From Macrosoma leucophasiata (Eukaryota; Arthropoda; Insecta; Lepidoptera; Hedylidae), in assembly GCA_036365455.1 (NCBI GenBank), contig JAWQUS010000020.1, forward strand, positions 8,157,001 through 8,221,000: a stretch of 64,000 nt of DNA, given 5' to 3'. This document shows, in pieces, positions 46,117-57,434 of this stretch. The position numbers were made by a program, and so were the translations under genes. The notes under the pieces are model-generated. The model did no database searches, was not told where the DNA came from, and saw only the letters and a program-made list of their open reading frames with translations. Each line of letters starts with the position of its first letter. The stretch's first letter is position 1.

Positions 46117-48007
46117 TAAAAATAATATACTTAATAGATGTCATTGTTTGTTTTATTGTAGTTGTACTCTGCTTGATCCTCCTCATATTAATTTTTGGTC
46201 ATACATATTTCAAATTATCCTGGTAGGAAGGGGATGTTTACATCTCCGAGAACCGATCACCACACCACAACTATCTAAGAACTTTTGGTAATCAATACTA
46301 CACATTTTCCACAAAACCGTATTTAAATTGGACCGACCGTTTTAAAAATAAACAAGCACATTTTAGATAAAAAAACCATCGGTATTGACTTACACATATC
46401 TACTTATTTTACAGAAAACCGCATTCAAATTGCTCAAACCGCTTAGAAGATAATATACAAACAACCGCTCACCCTAAATGCTTATAGGTACCTACACTCT
46501 TCCTCTTCGTTCCGTGATTATAAACATTTGTTTCAGTTTTCCCAGTCAGAAAAAATGACAATAACTAAGTCACGTTGCCTGGGTTTTCCCAACTTATTTA
46601 GGACTAACATGATAGGCTTTTTAGTCTTCTAAAATTTTGGAGATATAATCTGCAACCCTAATAAAAAACATATCCATAGCACCAAAAATGGGTAGGTAAA
46701 CTGTAGTGCAGAATTTCGTAAACTTTTTGCAGTCACGGATCCCTTTACAGAATATAATAGCTCCGCGGGCCCCTCTCAAAAATATTTTAGGAAAAGATAA
46801 CAAGCGTTATTTATGTAATAAGTATTGTATTAAAAACCGCCTCTTCTAAATATACCTACATACCTACTTAGCTGTACCTCGTAGGCCAGCACTCGTCAGA
46901 CAACGCGTCGTTAACGCGTAGGTATACTTTTATCTACATTCACACTGTACACATGACAGACATGTGACAGACAGACAGACAAGTGCACGAGTGATCTTAA
47001 AACGTGAAGCGACTATTACCAATCAGTCTTACATAAAACTACCGTTGCATAGATAGTAACCTGTTAAGTATATTATGGTTTAACTGAGCTACGGACCCCT
47101 GACACGTACGCCACGGACCTCCTCGGGGGTCCGTGGACCCCACTTTAAGAAACTTTGCTCTAGTGATAGATATAAGTAGTATTCGTTAAATGACCTCAGT
47201 ATAGGTCTCTAACAATTCTACTCACAATTCTGAAAGCTACGAAGAACATACAGTTTTCTTTCGTTTGTGTGAGACGTTTTAAATGACTGTTGAATTACAA
47301 AAACGGATTATCAAAATATATTAACATGTGTAGCAATAATTTTATTTTTTTATCACAAATTCTCAATCAGTGTTCAGTATTATTATACAGATGTCTAATT
47401 GATTCCATGAAGATGCGAAATTGTTGCTTCCGTCACAAATAAAAACCATGTATTTTTAAGATAACAATTGACAGTCATTTTTTTTCCGCCTCGTGAACCT
47501 AATTTACGGTTGTCTTCCTCATATCAAGTGGGGCAATTACATACAATTTCATTGTCTGAAACAGAATACCCAGTCTCGTGCATGGCTCCACAAAAGGTTT
47601 TAGTGCTATGGTAGCTTAGAAGTTTATTAATATTTTTTAATTAGTAATGTAGGCATTTTAAAAACCTGGTGTTTAACTGAACGCGTTCATTTTTCCAGAA
47701 CACGTAGCAAAAAAATTAAAGCGATTATCATTTTAATGATCCTCTTTCTCTAAGACATAAAATAAGTAAATTCCATAGGTATGCACCTCTTAGTTCATAC
47801 ATTTACCTAAATAGATTAGATTAAATTAAAATATAGATACGTACTTATAAGAGATCATAATAAAGAAAATTATGTAAAATATTTACTTGTTGGTTCACCA
47901 AAAAAGAAATGATCTGATCACTTATTATCTTAATCAATAAAGAACTTTCCTTCTTTTTCTTTTTTTTTCTTAATATTTTATACTTTTACATTAAAAGTAA
48001 TGAAATA
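46117..48007. other. intergenic 3' of OBP-E
   Basis: Mostly unassigned. At 46720-47165 the ends CTAGAGCAAAGTTTCTTAAA and GGGGTCCACGGACCCCCGAG (minus strand) resemble hAT-type termini, but no target duplication was found. The rest shows no gene. Confidence 0.35.
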
Positions 48008-48065
48008 AAAAACCGGTCAAGTGCGTGTCGGGCCACGCGCAGTGTAGGGTTCCGTATTTAGTGTA
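48008..48065 (+). mobile_element. GGTTCCG-type repeat, 5' fragment
   Basis: AAAAAACCGGTCAAGTGCGT ... GTAGGGTTCCGTATTTAG, the well-known start of a common lepidopteran/insect repeat. Confidence 0.5.
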
Positions 48066-48074
48066 TTTACAGAG

Positions 48075-49230
48075 TTTTTTTTTTAACATTTATAGACAAG
48101 ACGTTTGACCACCATTTCACCTGGAATGTGAAGATGTGGCCGAAGATGAAGCACGCTTGTCTAGAAGGTACCTATTCACTCTAGACTTGAAAATTCCCAA
48201 ATTATATTTTTTCGGAAACAAAGAAGCCAGCAGGGTGTTCCATTCCTTGGCTGTTCGCATTATAAACGTACAGCCGAAACGTTTGGTTCGAATTTTAGGA
48301 ACATCTACCGTGTACGGTAGATGTTCCTAAAATGATATGCTGCCGTTCTTCTTGATGTCCTGTTGTAAAATGGTGAAGAGGGTATTAGGTTGTGTAGATC
48401 GATCGCACATTCTCCAAAATGGATCCTATAAAATATAGATAGACACGCCACTTTGCGCCGATGTTCGAGACTGAGCAGCTTGGTGCTGACTAGTTTTGAG
48501 TCACCAATTATTTTCAAAGCACGCCGATCAACCGACTCAAGAGCTTCGAGCTGGTATTTGGCCGACCCGTCGATAAGGTGGCAACAATACTCCACACACG
48601 ATCGAACTTGTGCTTGATATAAATTTAGCAACTGACGTGATGTGAAGTATCTCCGCACCTTATTTAGGACTCCGACCTTCATACCAGCTAATTTAGCCTT
48701 GCTATCGAGGTAGGTGCCGAAATTCAGCGTGGGCGTTAGAGTTACACCTAAGATGTCTAAGTGGTCTGCCAGAGGTATAGGCTTGTAGCGTCCACTACAT
48801 TAAGGCGCCAACTAGTGGAATACAATGAAACCTTACAGTACTTGTCTAGTACGATAGATGGCGTGCATTCGAATTACATCGCACATGCGAAGATTTCTCA
48901 AGAGTTGGCATATATACAACTTCCCAAAGTCAATCGTTGGGCCGCGGCCCGCCAGGCGCTACCACCTCGCCTGGTTGGAGGATCCTCCCTTTTCGCCGGA
49001 GGAACACTTCCACCCGTTCCTCCACAAGCTCATCATTTAGCGTAGGAGAGAAAGGAAATGGACTCTTTTTTGCGGAAAATAGACATGCCTGAGTTTTTTG
49101 TGTGTTAAATTGGACCATATTGGTCTCACCCCATTTTGCAACAATTGTTAAGAGCTAAATTCATTCGCTCAAGCATGTCTCTCCGCAGTAACTGAATTTC
49201 CGCTGGGTTGGCTCGAGGACTAGATTCTTA
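48075..49230 (-). pseudogene. LINE reverse transcriptase C-terminal part (family R-like)
   Basis: Minus-strand frames read MVQFNTQKTQACLFSAKKSP, LADHLDILGVTLTPTLNFGT, GVLNKVRRYFTSRQLLNLYQ and, after 48300, FIMRTAKEWNTLLASLFPKK. These are the usual thumb/C-terminal segments of jockey/CR1-like LINEs. The frame is interrupted by an inverted duplication at 48293-48332 and by a foreign or rearranged segment at about 48770-48950. Not functional. Confidence 0.75.
48293..48332. repeat. 18-bp perfect hairpin inside a LINE coding frame
   Basis: Arm 48293-48310 is the exact reverse complement of 48315-48332. The right arm (minus strand) encodes VDVPK within expected LINE protein sequence, so the other arm is the added copy. 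Confidence 0.85.
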
Positions 49231-49414
49231 GAGTAAGGAATGTAATGAAAAATACAAATAAATATTTTCTATGGAGTTGTTCGAAATTTTCGAGTAAAAA
49301 TAAATTTAGTCGAGTATTACTCGCAAACTTGCAAAGGCCAACTTAGGTATGATAGTTTTCCTTTTAATGTCGTTATATGTAGCCACTATTGCCGTAACGT
49401 TTGAATTTCTGACA

Positions 49415-51505
49415 ACAACCGTTTAGTCTCTGGTAGTACAAGTGACCCCACAAATTTTAGACCAATTTCTGTACTACCTGTCTTAAGTAAAATTTTTGAA
49501 AAACTTATTTTAATTCAACTACTTGCACACTTTAACCATCATAAACTTTTACATTGTCGACAGTTTGGATTTACTAGGGGTCGTTCAACAACCGATGCAG
49601 GTGTTGAACTTGTCAAACACATTTTTGAAGCTTGGGAAAAATCACATAATGCACTAGGGGTATTCTGTGACTTATCTAAAGCATTTGATTGCGTTCAGCA
49701 TGAAACATTGGTCAGAAAGTTATATCACTACGGCCTTCGAGATACCGCTCTCGAGCTTATGACTTCATATTTAAACAATAGAAATATGTGTGTTGATTTA
49801 AATGGGACAAGATCTCCCGGGACTTCAATGGATATGGGGGTCCCACAGGGCTCTATTTTAGGGCCATTTCTTTTCTTAGTCTATATTAATGACTTACCCT
49901 ACATTATCAATGATGGCCAAGAGATGGTATTGTTTGCTGATGATACTTCTTTAGTGTTCAAAATTAAAAGACAGGAGGTAGATTTTGACTGTGTAAACAA
50001 TACTCTCTCTAATATAGTACATTGGTTTAGTGCCAATAACCTTTCGTTAAATAGCAGTAAGACAAAATGTATTAAATTTACTACTCCTAACGTAAAACAG
50101 GTTGAAACCAATGTTAAGATAAATGAGGAAGTATTGGAGATCGTAGAGTCCACGGTATTTCTGGGCATTACCGTGGATGCTAAATTGCAATGGGGTCCCC
50201 ATATTGCCAAATTAGCTAATAGACTTAGCTCGGCAGCATTTGCTGTGAAAAAGATTAGACTATTAACCGACGTCGAGACGGCTCGCCTTGTTTATTTTAG
50301 TTATTTTCACAGTATAATGTCCTATGGCATTTTGCTATGGGGAAATTCCGCCGACGTCAACACTATTTTTGTACTGCAAAAGAGAGCTGTCCGGGCTATC
50401 TACGGGTTGAGTCCGAGGGTATCTCTTAGAGATAAATCTAAAGAAATAAATATTCTGACTGTAGCTTCGCAATACATTTATGAAAATGTATTATATGTCC
50501 GTAAAAACATTAATGAGTTTCCTACAATAGGTAACAATCACAGTATAAATACTAGGAACAAATACAAGTTGTCCATGCATGCAACGCGGCTGAATAGGGT
50601 CAGTAATTCTTTTAGAGGTCAATGTATACGGTTCTTTAATCAAATCCCCAAAAACGTTCAAAGTCTATCGATCAATAAATTTAAGAAAGTAATGAAAGAA
50701 CGTTTATATAAATGTAATTACTATAAGACCAGTGATTATCTTAATGATAATACGTCTTGGGATTATAGCGATCGCTGCCAGGCTATTTCATGATCCTGTG
50801 ATTTCGTGTATTCAGTAATTAGTATCTACTATTGTTAAGGGTTGAATAATGTGAATACCCTGGCTGAAAATGAATTCCATCTTTTATTTTGCCGTATGCA
50901 TATCCGGAACAGTCATGCACGCTTAAATGTCTTTGCCTTTGGCGGCGTCGTGTGGCGGGTTGCTCACTTCCCTCTAAAATGGTCGAGGAGGGCAATGGCT
51001 GTCACATGCGTCATACTCGTGAACGGGTGCTGTTGGTGGGGACTGGTCTGTTCTGGTTTGCAGGGGCTACATCACATTTAGTAGATAGCAGTTTATTTGC
51101 ATCTATGCTATGGACGTTGACATTATTTGATTTTTCACGATAATCTGTACTAGATTTAAGCTTTCATTTAAAAGAGCTCTTACTGAGTTTGTTGGGTAGC
51201 GGAGTTCTTCTCAGTAGTGACTGCACTTGGAACTCTGCTAAGTGAATAACATTGATCTTGACGAATAAGTTTTTCTTTTTCTTCATTTATTATCATTGAA
51301 GGAATTGAAAAATTTTATGATTATTATGTTTTAACCAAATAGTTTAAATTTTTATTTTTATTTTACTATTAATATATGATTTTTCTTTACTATATGTAAT
51401 GGTTATTCGCTCTAGGTAGTTTATGATTTATTGACGTTTTGAAAGTATCTGTAAAGATCTATTCGAAATAAAAATATTTTCTATTTCTATTTTCTATTTC
51501 TAGGG
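49415..51505 (+). mobile_element. LINE family J, 5'-truncated copy
   Basis: Reverse-transcriptase region followed by the 3' untranslated block shared with 500-905 and 4903-5480, ending in a TATTTTCTATTTCTA-type tail near 51500. Jockey/CR1-type by its RT motifs. It is the best copy in the window but lacks the endonuclease domain and 5' end. Confidence 0.82.
49435..50793 (+). pseudogene. LINE reverse transcriptase, long open frame, truncated
   Basis: The frame is open from before 49435 (SDPTNFRPISVLPVLSKIFE, FGFTRGRSTTDA) through LSKAFD (RT motif A), [20 protein letters not shown] (motif B), LFADDTSLV (catalytic FADD), HWFSANNLSLN and FLGITVDAKLQWGPH, to a stop at 50791-50793. The first Met is at 49708 but does not mark a real start. 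The catalytic aspartates are intact. No endonuclease or ORF1, so it is a 5'-truncated remnant rather than an active gene. Confidence 0.85.
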
Positions 51506-51509
51506 GGGA

Positions 51510-51866
51510 GGGGCAGTTGAGTCTAACGAAAATTGTCACTTTAAAGCTTAATAACACGAACAGTTAACTAAATCCAAAAATGATATTAACACACCCCTAA
51601 CATTTTTGAAAGCCCTATCCAACGATAACCCACACTACATAGAAAACGAAAAATAAAAAATATATCAGTACGTTACATGTAGGGGAGGTACCCTATAATT
51701 TTATTTTTCATGTTTTTATTCCACCACTTTATCGGCGTGATTAAGGTGAATACATGTGCCAAATTTCAAGTCTCTAGTACCAATCGTTTTTGCGCTAAAC
51801 CGCGGACGGACAGACAGACAGCCAGACAGATGGACATGGCGAAACTATAAGGGTTCCTTGTTTAGA
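51510..51866 (+). mobile_element. GGTTCCG-type repeat, 3' part
   Basis: Ends with GACGGACAGACAGACAGCCA, GATGGACATGGCGAAACTAT and AAGGGTTCCTTGTT, the 3' end of the family whose 5' end is at 48008. Confidence 0.5.
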
Positions 51867-53360
51867 TATTGTTACAGTTCACACACATTTACCTGTATAA
51901 ACTTACAGAATTTCCACCACCTTAGTCCCCACTCTCCTCCCAGAACCTCTACTAATGTGAAAGAATGTGTCGAAGACAACATAACGAATGACGATACTAG
52001 GAAATAGTTCTAAGAAAGGTCATATTCAACTGGTAACTTACTGAACATTGCTAAAGTCTCAAGAGTGAGCTTGGCGAATATCCGAGCAAGGAATCCAGCC
52101 ATAATGCGTTACTTGTGAAGGAATCGGCAATGAAAGAGAAGTTTCTATAAAAAATAAATAAGGTACCTTATTGTTATTTTAGGTGCCTATTATAAAGAGT
52201 CCGTAATATGAATCACATCCCACCTTACGCAAATCCGTCGGGCGTTTGAAAATGTCTAAATTATCTATACGCCTGCTGAAGAGTCTGATTGGAGATGGAT
52301 ATAATATTGTACAAAGTTGGATATCTGTGAGACCGGTCGTGGCCCCGTCAAGACGAGCTAATAGGAAACCTGGGCACTATCTATGTTTTAGTCATATTTT
52401 ATATTTGTATTAATTACTTTTATCCTATATTAGTATCCTTTGAATGTTACGAAAATCTAAAATATCCAAACAAAAACATTTTCATGAAAACTAAGCTAAG
52501 ACAAGCAAGTATTTACATAGGTTTTGGTTGCAATTTGTAATGTAAGTACAAAAAGATAACAGATCCCACGGAGTGCCATACTCTTAATTTTGCATCTTCT
52601 AACTCTATTACCTAACTACATCTTAGCCAAAGAGCAGCTTGACCGTTTTGTTATTTTACAAAGTAAAAACAAGTGAAATAATTCCCACCAAAACCATTCT
52701 CGTGTAAAATAAGCCACACGAATAGGTAAAAAAGATTTGTGATCTCTTGGATAGACTCTTGACTCTATTAACGCGCTATTTATTAGCCAAAATATATGGA
52801 TATTTCGTTAGTCACGTTGATTCTCCCATGGATTTATGAATAGAATTTAATCTACCAGTCGTTAATTTTGTGTAACAAAACAGCCAGGCCACTCATTTTG
52901 GCTAAGATATAGAGTTAAATAGAGTTAGAAGTTAGGAGCTTGACTCTCCTTGAGATCTGATAACTGTTTTCACATATTTGTACATATTGCTTGTATTAAA
53001 GTAATATGTATATAATTACTCGTCTTGGCTTTTCGAAGGATTGTGTTTTACAGGCACATTTTCGCCAGGATGCTATTAAGTAAATGACTTTATAATACAG
53101 CTCTAACAAATTAAATATCAATAATGATATTTTGATAGACTTAAATTAAGAGATCCTATCATATATTTCGTTAGTTTAATTTCTTCCGTTATTGAGTTTT
53201 TGCAGTGATTTAATTTTATGATCATCAAGAAATTAATTACTTTGTAACAATTGCTTATGTCACATGCAGTGAACCTAATAGGTACCTACTGTTGGTATAA
53301 AATTATGATGGCAATCATTATTAAATTATTCCAATTCCATAACGATGGCATACAAATCAC
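51867..53360. other. intergenic 5' of OBP-F
   Basis: No firm gene. At 51910-52102 both strands contain short open stretches with splice-like borders: plus 51910-52007 (acceptor ACAG, stop TAG), and minus 52102-52042 (MAGFLARIFAKLTLETLAMF, donor GTAAGT). Neither extends into a gene model. Confidence 0.35.
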
Positions 53361-53367
53361 TATATAA
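53361..53367 (+). promoter_or_regulatory. TATA box of OBP-F
   Basis: TATATAA with an ATCAATCAC initiator-like site about 30 nt downstream. It lies between two upstream in-frame ATGs and the ATG at 53420, favouring 53420 as the start. Confidence 0.5.
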
Positions 53368-53419
53368 TGTAACAATGGTGAAGGTTACCATCAATCACAT
53401 TTTGAATGTAACAAAAACC

Positions 53420-56400
53420 ATGTTTCGAATAATTTTTGTGTCGTGTTTAGTCGGTGTTGTACTAGTAAGTTCCTTTGTCGATATGTATAAATAATAATTA
53501 ATGACCGAAATGTTTGTACGCGCATAACTTCCAAACTACTTCACCAAATTCGACAATCTTTTTTTTATTGTCAGGAGAAAGTGTCAGGAAAAAAAACCTT
53601 AAAAAAAAACGTGATATGGCGTTTCTAATTATGCCAGGTCAACTAGTAAGAAATAAATTATTTTATTAAAAATAGCATAATTATGACGGTACAAAGTTGG
53701 CCGGGTCAACTAGTAAGAAATAAATAGATAAATATACACAAGGCCACCGATTCGGTCAAGATTTAGCTGTGCTACAGTCACTCCAGAGGTTCCAAGTCGA
53801 CTACCGATACAAAGGCACAAAAAAATATCTAACCAGTAAAAACGAGAAAAGATCTACAATAAATCGTAACTTTAGGCCTATATTCCCCGAACTGACAGAG
53901 GTTATAAAATTATATATCTAATATACACCCTCGCTTTTCCATGTACATTTTTCCCTGTGTACATAATAAGTGGCTAGACTGGCCAGTTTCAGGCACATTA
54001 CCAAAGTCTGAGAGTGGCACAAGAAAACTTGGGAAAAAATTGGTATTAAAGTCTGAATCGGAGACTTTTATCTCTGGATCGAACCCAGCATAGTAATAGT
54101 GGCCTCCTACCAGTAGACCACCCACTTGAATGTAATTTATCTAAAAAATTTTAGTTGGCGGTCATAAGCCAGAAATAATTTTGTCCAAATTTCAATTTGT
54201 ATTTATTGATATTTACTTGATCATAAGTTTTCTTTTTAAGGCAAAGACAGAAATGGAAACTAAAGCATGGTTTGTGCAACTGGCTTTGCAATGCAATGAA
54301 GAATACCCAATATCATCAGAAGAGTTTGAGATTATGAAGAAATATCACAAGCTTCCGGATACTGAAAATGCAAATTGCCTTATGGCTTGCGTTTTCAGAA
54401 AAACAGCTTGGGTATGTACCTACTAAATCGTACAACAAATAATTATTATTTCATACAGATTTATAATACCTAAGTACCTATCTTAAATTTCAGCGACAAA
54501 CATTACAATTTCGTTCTATCCAAGTTTTCGATTGGATCAAAAAAGTATAGAGGTAATAGGTCCTGTATATACCTAAGCACTTAAAGATACCTACAAAAAG
54601 ACAAGAGTAGGTATACTGTATATATATACTACTGTATATACTCTGTGATATTCACAGTAATCAACATTAATTACATTGATTGAGAATGTGAACAATTAAT
54701 TTGCAATGGCAATTTCATTGTAATAATCCATTTTCTGTTTTTCAGAAAATGGATTATTGGGAATACTAAATGCCTATGTGCCGGAAATTACAGAGCCGTA
54801 CATTACTACCTGACCGGAACACGATACTGCTGAACACTACCATTTAGCAGCAAGTACGAGTAGGTATATTAGGTAATGCGGTAGTGCCTACGCCCGCGAG
54901 CTCCGTCACTGGAGCGCTATCACCAGTCTAAAAAGAAATCTATTAAAGTTAGAGAAGAATGTGAAATGTTACAATAACTTTAACTTTAACAAATATCTTG
55001 GTACAACCCAGCCTAAGTCATCTAAATGTGTGAGTGAATTAACCGTCTCTGCACACGTTTCGTTTGATTTTAAAGTCTAGGTACTATGTGCCTTCAGACA
55101 TATTATACGTCTGTGGTGCCTCTCGTATCAACGTGCCCTCTTTCACTTCATTCCCCCTACATAACGTTGCAATTATTAGATACCTACTATTATACTGTTA
55201 ACAATAGACAAACATTAAAATTTTAATATATTTAGGTATTTACACGACAACCTACGTAATATAAATTTACAATAGATATTACTATTAGTCAGTATAATAA
55301 TTCAGTCAGTAATTATATTTCAGTTGGATGATAATGGAATGTTTGACGCCGATAGCGCTTACCAACTGTCAATAAGGGACCATCCCAAAGAAGAAGAAAA
55401 AAAAGAGAACGCGAAAAAACTCTTCGAAATATGTAGACAAGGTGAAACATTTCTTCATTTCTAACATGTGCTCTAACTTAACATTTGATAACAGTCAAAT
55501 GTTGAAAAGGTATAAGAGTTGAAAAGATAAAATCAAATTGAATTGATAGTCTATCTATTCAATTTGCTTGATTCTATTCGTTTTGTAACTAAACTATGAG
55601 TTAAGTATGTACTTAACTCAAACTTAGTTTAGTTACAAAACAGTTGTGCCTATATATTGGTAACATAAGATACTTTCGAATTTTTTTTTGTTTTACAACG
55701 GTATGGCGAAGTTTTTAATACCAGGATGGTTTTATTAGATAACTATCGGCCCGCCCCGGCTTCGCGCGGTGCAATGTTGCCTATCCTCTCCTATTCGTCT
55801 TAGCGTGATGATTATACATAGATATAGCCTAAAGTCTTCCTCGATATCTTTTATAGTTTAGGCAGCGTACGCAAAATAAGTAACTTTTCTGGTTGATTTT
55901 TTACACCTTGTGTCTGAAAAACCCAAATATCTTACGGAACCCTATTTTTTCCAAAATGAAATATTGCCTATTTTACCGTGGATAATATAGCTTTCGAATA
56001 GTGAAATAAACTATAAAAGATATTCCTCGATATCTTTTATAGTTTAGGCAGCGCACGCAAAATAAGTAACTTTTCTGGTTGATTTTTTACACCTTGTGTC
56101 TGAAAAACCCAAATGTACTTTCAATCCAAAAAAAATAAAAAAATAAAGTACATAAATTAATTATTTTTCAGTGAATGAAGAATCAGTGACCGATGGGAAA
56201 AAAGGATGCAAGAGAGCAGCTCTTATGACGAAATGTTTAACTGAAAACGCCCCAAAGGTGATGTTTACCAATCTATAGAAAATATATTTTTCATTTAAAC
56301 GAATCCGGCGAATCGTGGGTGTTTGTATGTATAATCAATTTAGGTATGCATTTACCTCTGCCTACCCCTTCGGGGAATAAAGGAGTGAAGCAACACAGCG

Positions 56401-57389
56401 CAGGCCAGCCTCACCCGCCGCCTTAGAGCAACACGGGCCACCGGCCGCGAGAAAAGTAGCCATATGCAGGCTTTCCCCTCTGTCAAACTAAACTCAAAAA
56501 TTCATTTAATCACTTGGATATAATAGAATTTTCTTGTGTCAAAGTACAAGCCCAAGGAGGCCGAGATGTTTAAATGTGTGCGTGAAATTGTCAGTGGCGG
56601 ATTTACCAGCAGGCTGAGTAGGCTGGAGCCTAGGTCGGCAAATTTTAAGGGGCGGCAGATTTAGTACATATTTTATTTTTATTTCGATTTACAAATTAAA
56701 AAGAAAATATACACACACAAATTAAGAATTTCGAAAATTGGAAGGAAATTAAAATATTTAACTAAAATCGAATTATAGTCCTATTCCATGTACAATGCTA
56801 AATATTTCAATATCTTTACATAAATCATTGATAAAGTTCAAAAATCATGACGATTCGATATTATTGTCAAAATTTAGTTAGTTATATTTTCTTCTCTCAT
56901 AATTGTTCTGTAATTGATATGATTGTGGACTACGATATCAAAATTTAGGGGCGGCAAAAATTAGATGATTAGATGACGTTTTGTATCGGTAAGCTACTAG
57001 GTACTAGACTATTGAAATAGTTAGCTACTCTCTCCATTTTTATTTCATGAAGTGGCAAACAAGCATACAGTTTGTATTGATGGTAAGTAATACTCTAGCC
57101 TATAAACATCTACATGAACCCAAATATTTCAATGCAGATGCGTTGCCACTCCTGAGGCCTAAGCTGTTATGCCTCTGTGATGGAAATTACAGGGCCGTAC
57201 ATTACCACCTGACCAAAACACTATAGTGCTGAACATTAGTTTTTAGCGGCCAGTAGATTAGGTAATGCGGTGGTGCCTACGCCCGCGAGCTCCTTCGAGC
57301 TGTAGCACTAGTAAAACATATTCCACACCATGACAAAGTGTGAATAATATATCTATTTATTTTTTCAGATGGGCTTTATCGTCATGTAG
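53420..57389 (+). CDS. OBP-F, classic odorant-binding protein, distinct lineage
   Basis: Five exons on the plus strand: 53420-53464, 54241-54411, 55324-55441, 56172-56257 and 57369-57389; 441 nt, 146 aa; phases 0,0,1,0. Exon 1 encodes the signal peptide core MFRIIFVSCLVGVVL. The cysteine pattern is C1-27-C2-3-C3-43-C4-14-C5-8-C6 (QC, NCLMAC, EIC, KGC, TKC), classic but with longer C3-C4 and C4-C5 loops than A to E. C1, C2 and C3 lie in one exon (171 nt), where A to E have an extra phase-1 intron. The last exon has only six codons (MGFIVM). The intron after C3 (phase 0) and the one after C4 (phase 1) are shared with A to E, showing common descent. AATAAA at 57429 is 40 nt past the stop. Confidence 0.9.
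53490..53720 (+). mobile_element. Helitron 3' end fragments, duplicated
   Basis: TGCCAGGTCAACTAGTAAG (53632) and GGCCGGGTCAACTAGTAAG (53699) each end in CTAG|T followed by AAATAAAT, suggesting a duplicated Helitron end in intron 1 of OBP-F. Confidence 0.5.
53935..54125 (-). mobile_element. SINE family S, degraded copy
   Basis: Minus-strand match with the body (CAGGCACATTACCAAAGTCT) and the head (ATCGAACCCAGCATAGTAAT). Strongly diverged. In intron 1 of OBP-F. Confidence 0.6.
54722..54758. repeat. 16-bp perfect inverted repeat, 5-nt loop
   Basis: Arm 54722-54737 equals the reverse complement of 54743-54758. It lies next to a family Z fragment in intron 2 of OBP-F. Confidence 0.85.
54768..54935 (-). 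mobile_element. family Z fragment
   Basis: Minus-strand match to the 5' half of 36683-36991 (CCGGAACACGATACTGCTGA; CCCGCGAGCTCCGTCACTGG). In intron 2 of OBP-F. Confidence 0.65.
55581..55640. repeat. 27-bp inverted repeat with a 4-nt bulge
   Basis: 55581-55596 pairs with 55625-55640 (16 bp) and 55597-55607 pairs with 55610-55620 (11 bp); loop TG, bulge AACT at 55621-55624. In intron 3 of OBP-F. Confidence 0.88.
55741..56114. repeat. repeat with 92-bp direct duplication and foldback
   Basis: 55837-55928 is repeated at 56023-56114 with one visible mismatch (GTAC versus GCAC). A 17-bp inverted repeat (56007-56023 against 56030-56046) straddles the start of the second copy. The left end (GGCCCGCCCCGGCTTCGCGC) resembles a common lepidopteran non-autonomous element. 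Confidence 0.8.
56303..56391 (+). mobile_element. SINE family S, 3' fragment
   Basis: CCGGCGAATCGTGGGTGTTT to CCTACCCCTTCGGGGAATAA. In intron 4 of OBP-F, 46 bases past exon 4. Confidence 0.65.
56392..57039. other. OBP-F intron 4, middle part
   Basis: No gene is seen. A GGCGGCAGATTTAG / GGGGCGGCAAAAATTAGATG pair (56650 and 56947) may be parts of an unrecognised repeat. Confidence 0.35.
57040..57325 (-). mobile_element. family Z copy
   Basis: Minus-strand, nearly full match to 36683-36991. It ends about 45 bases before OBP-F exon 5. Confidence 0.65.
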
Positions 57390-57434
57390 AAGCCTCTACG
57401 TCAAATACACGATATCCCAGTGATTTTTAATAAA

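Noticed and set aside
53345..53419. Upstream in-frame ATGs for OBP-F (53345 and 53375)
   Set aside because: The TATATAA box at 53361 and likely start near 53391 place them outside the transcript, and the resulting N-terminus would not be a signal peptide.
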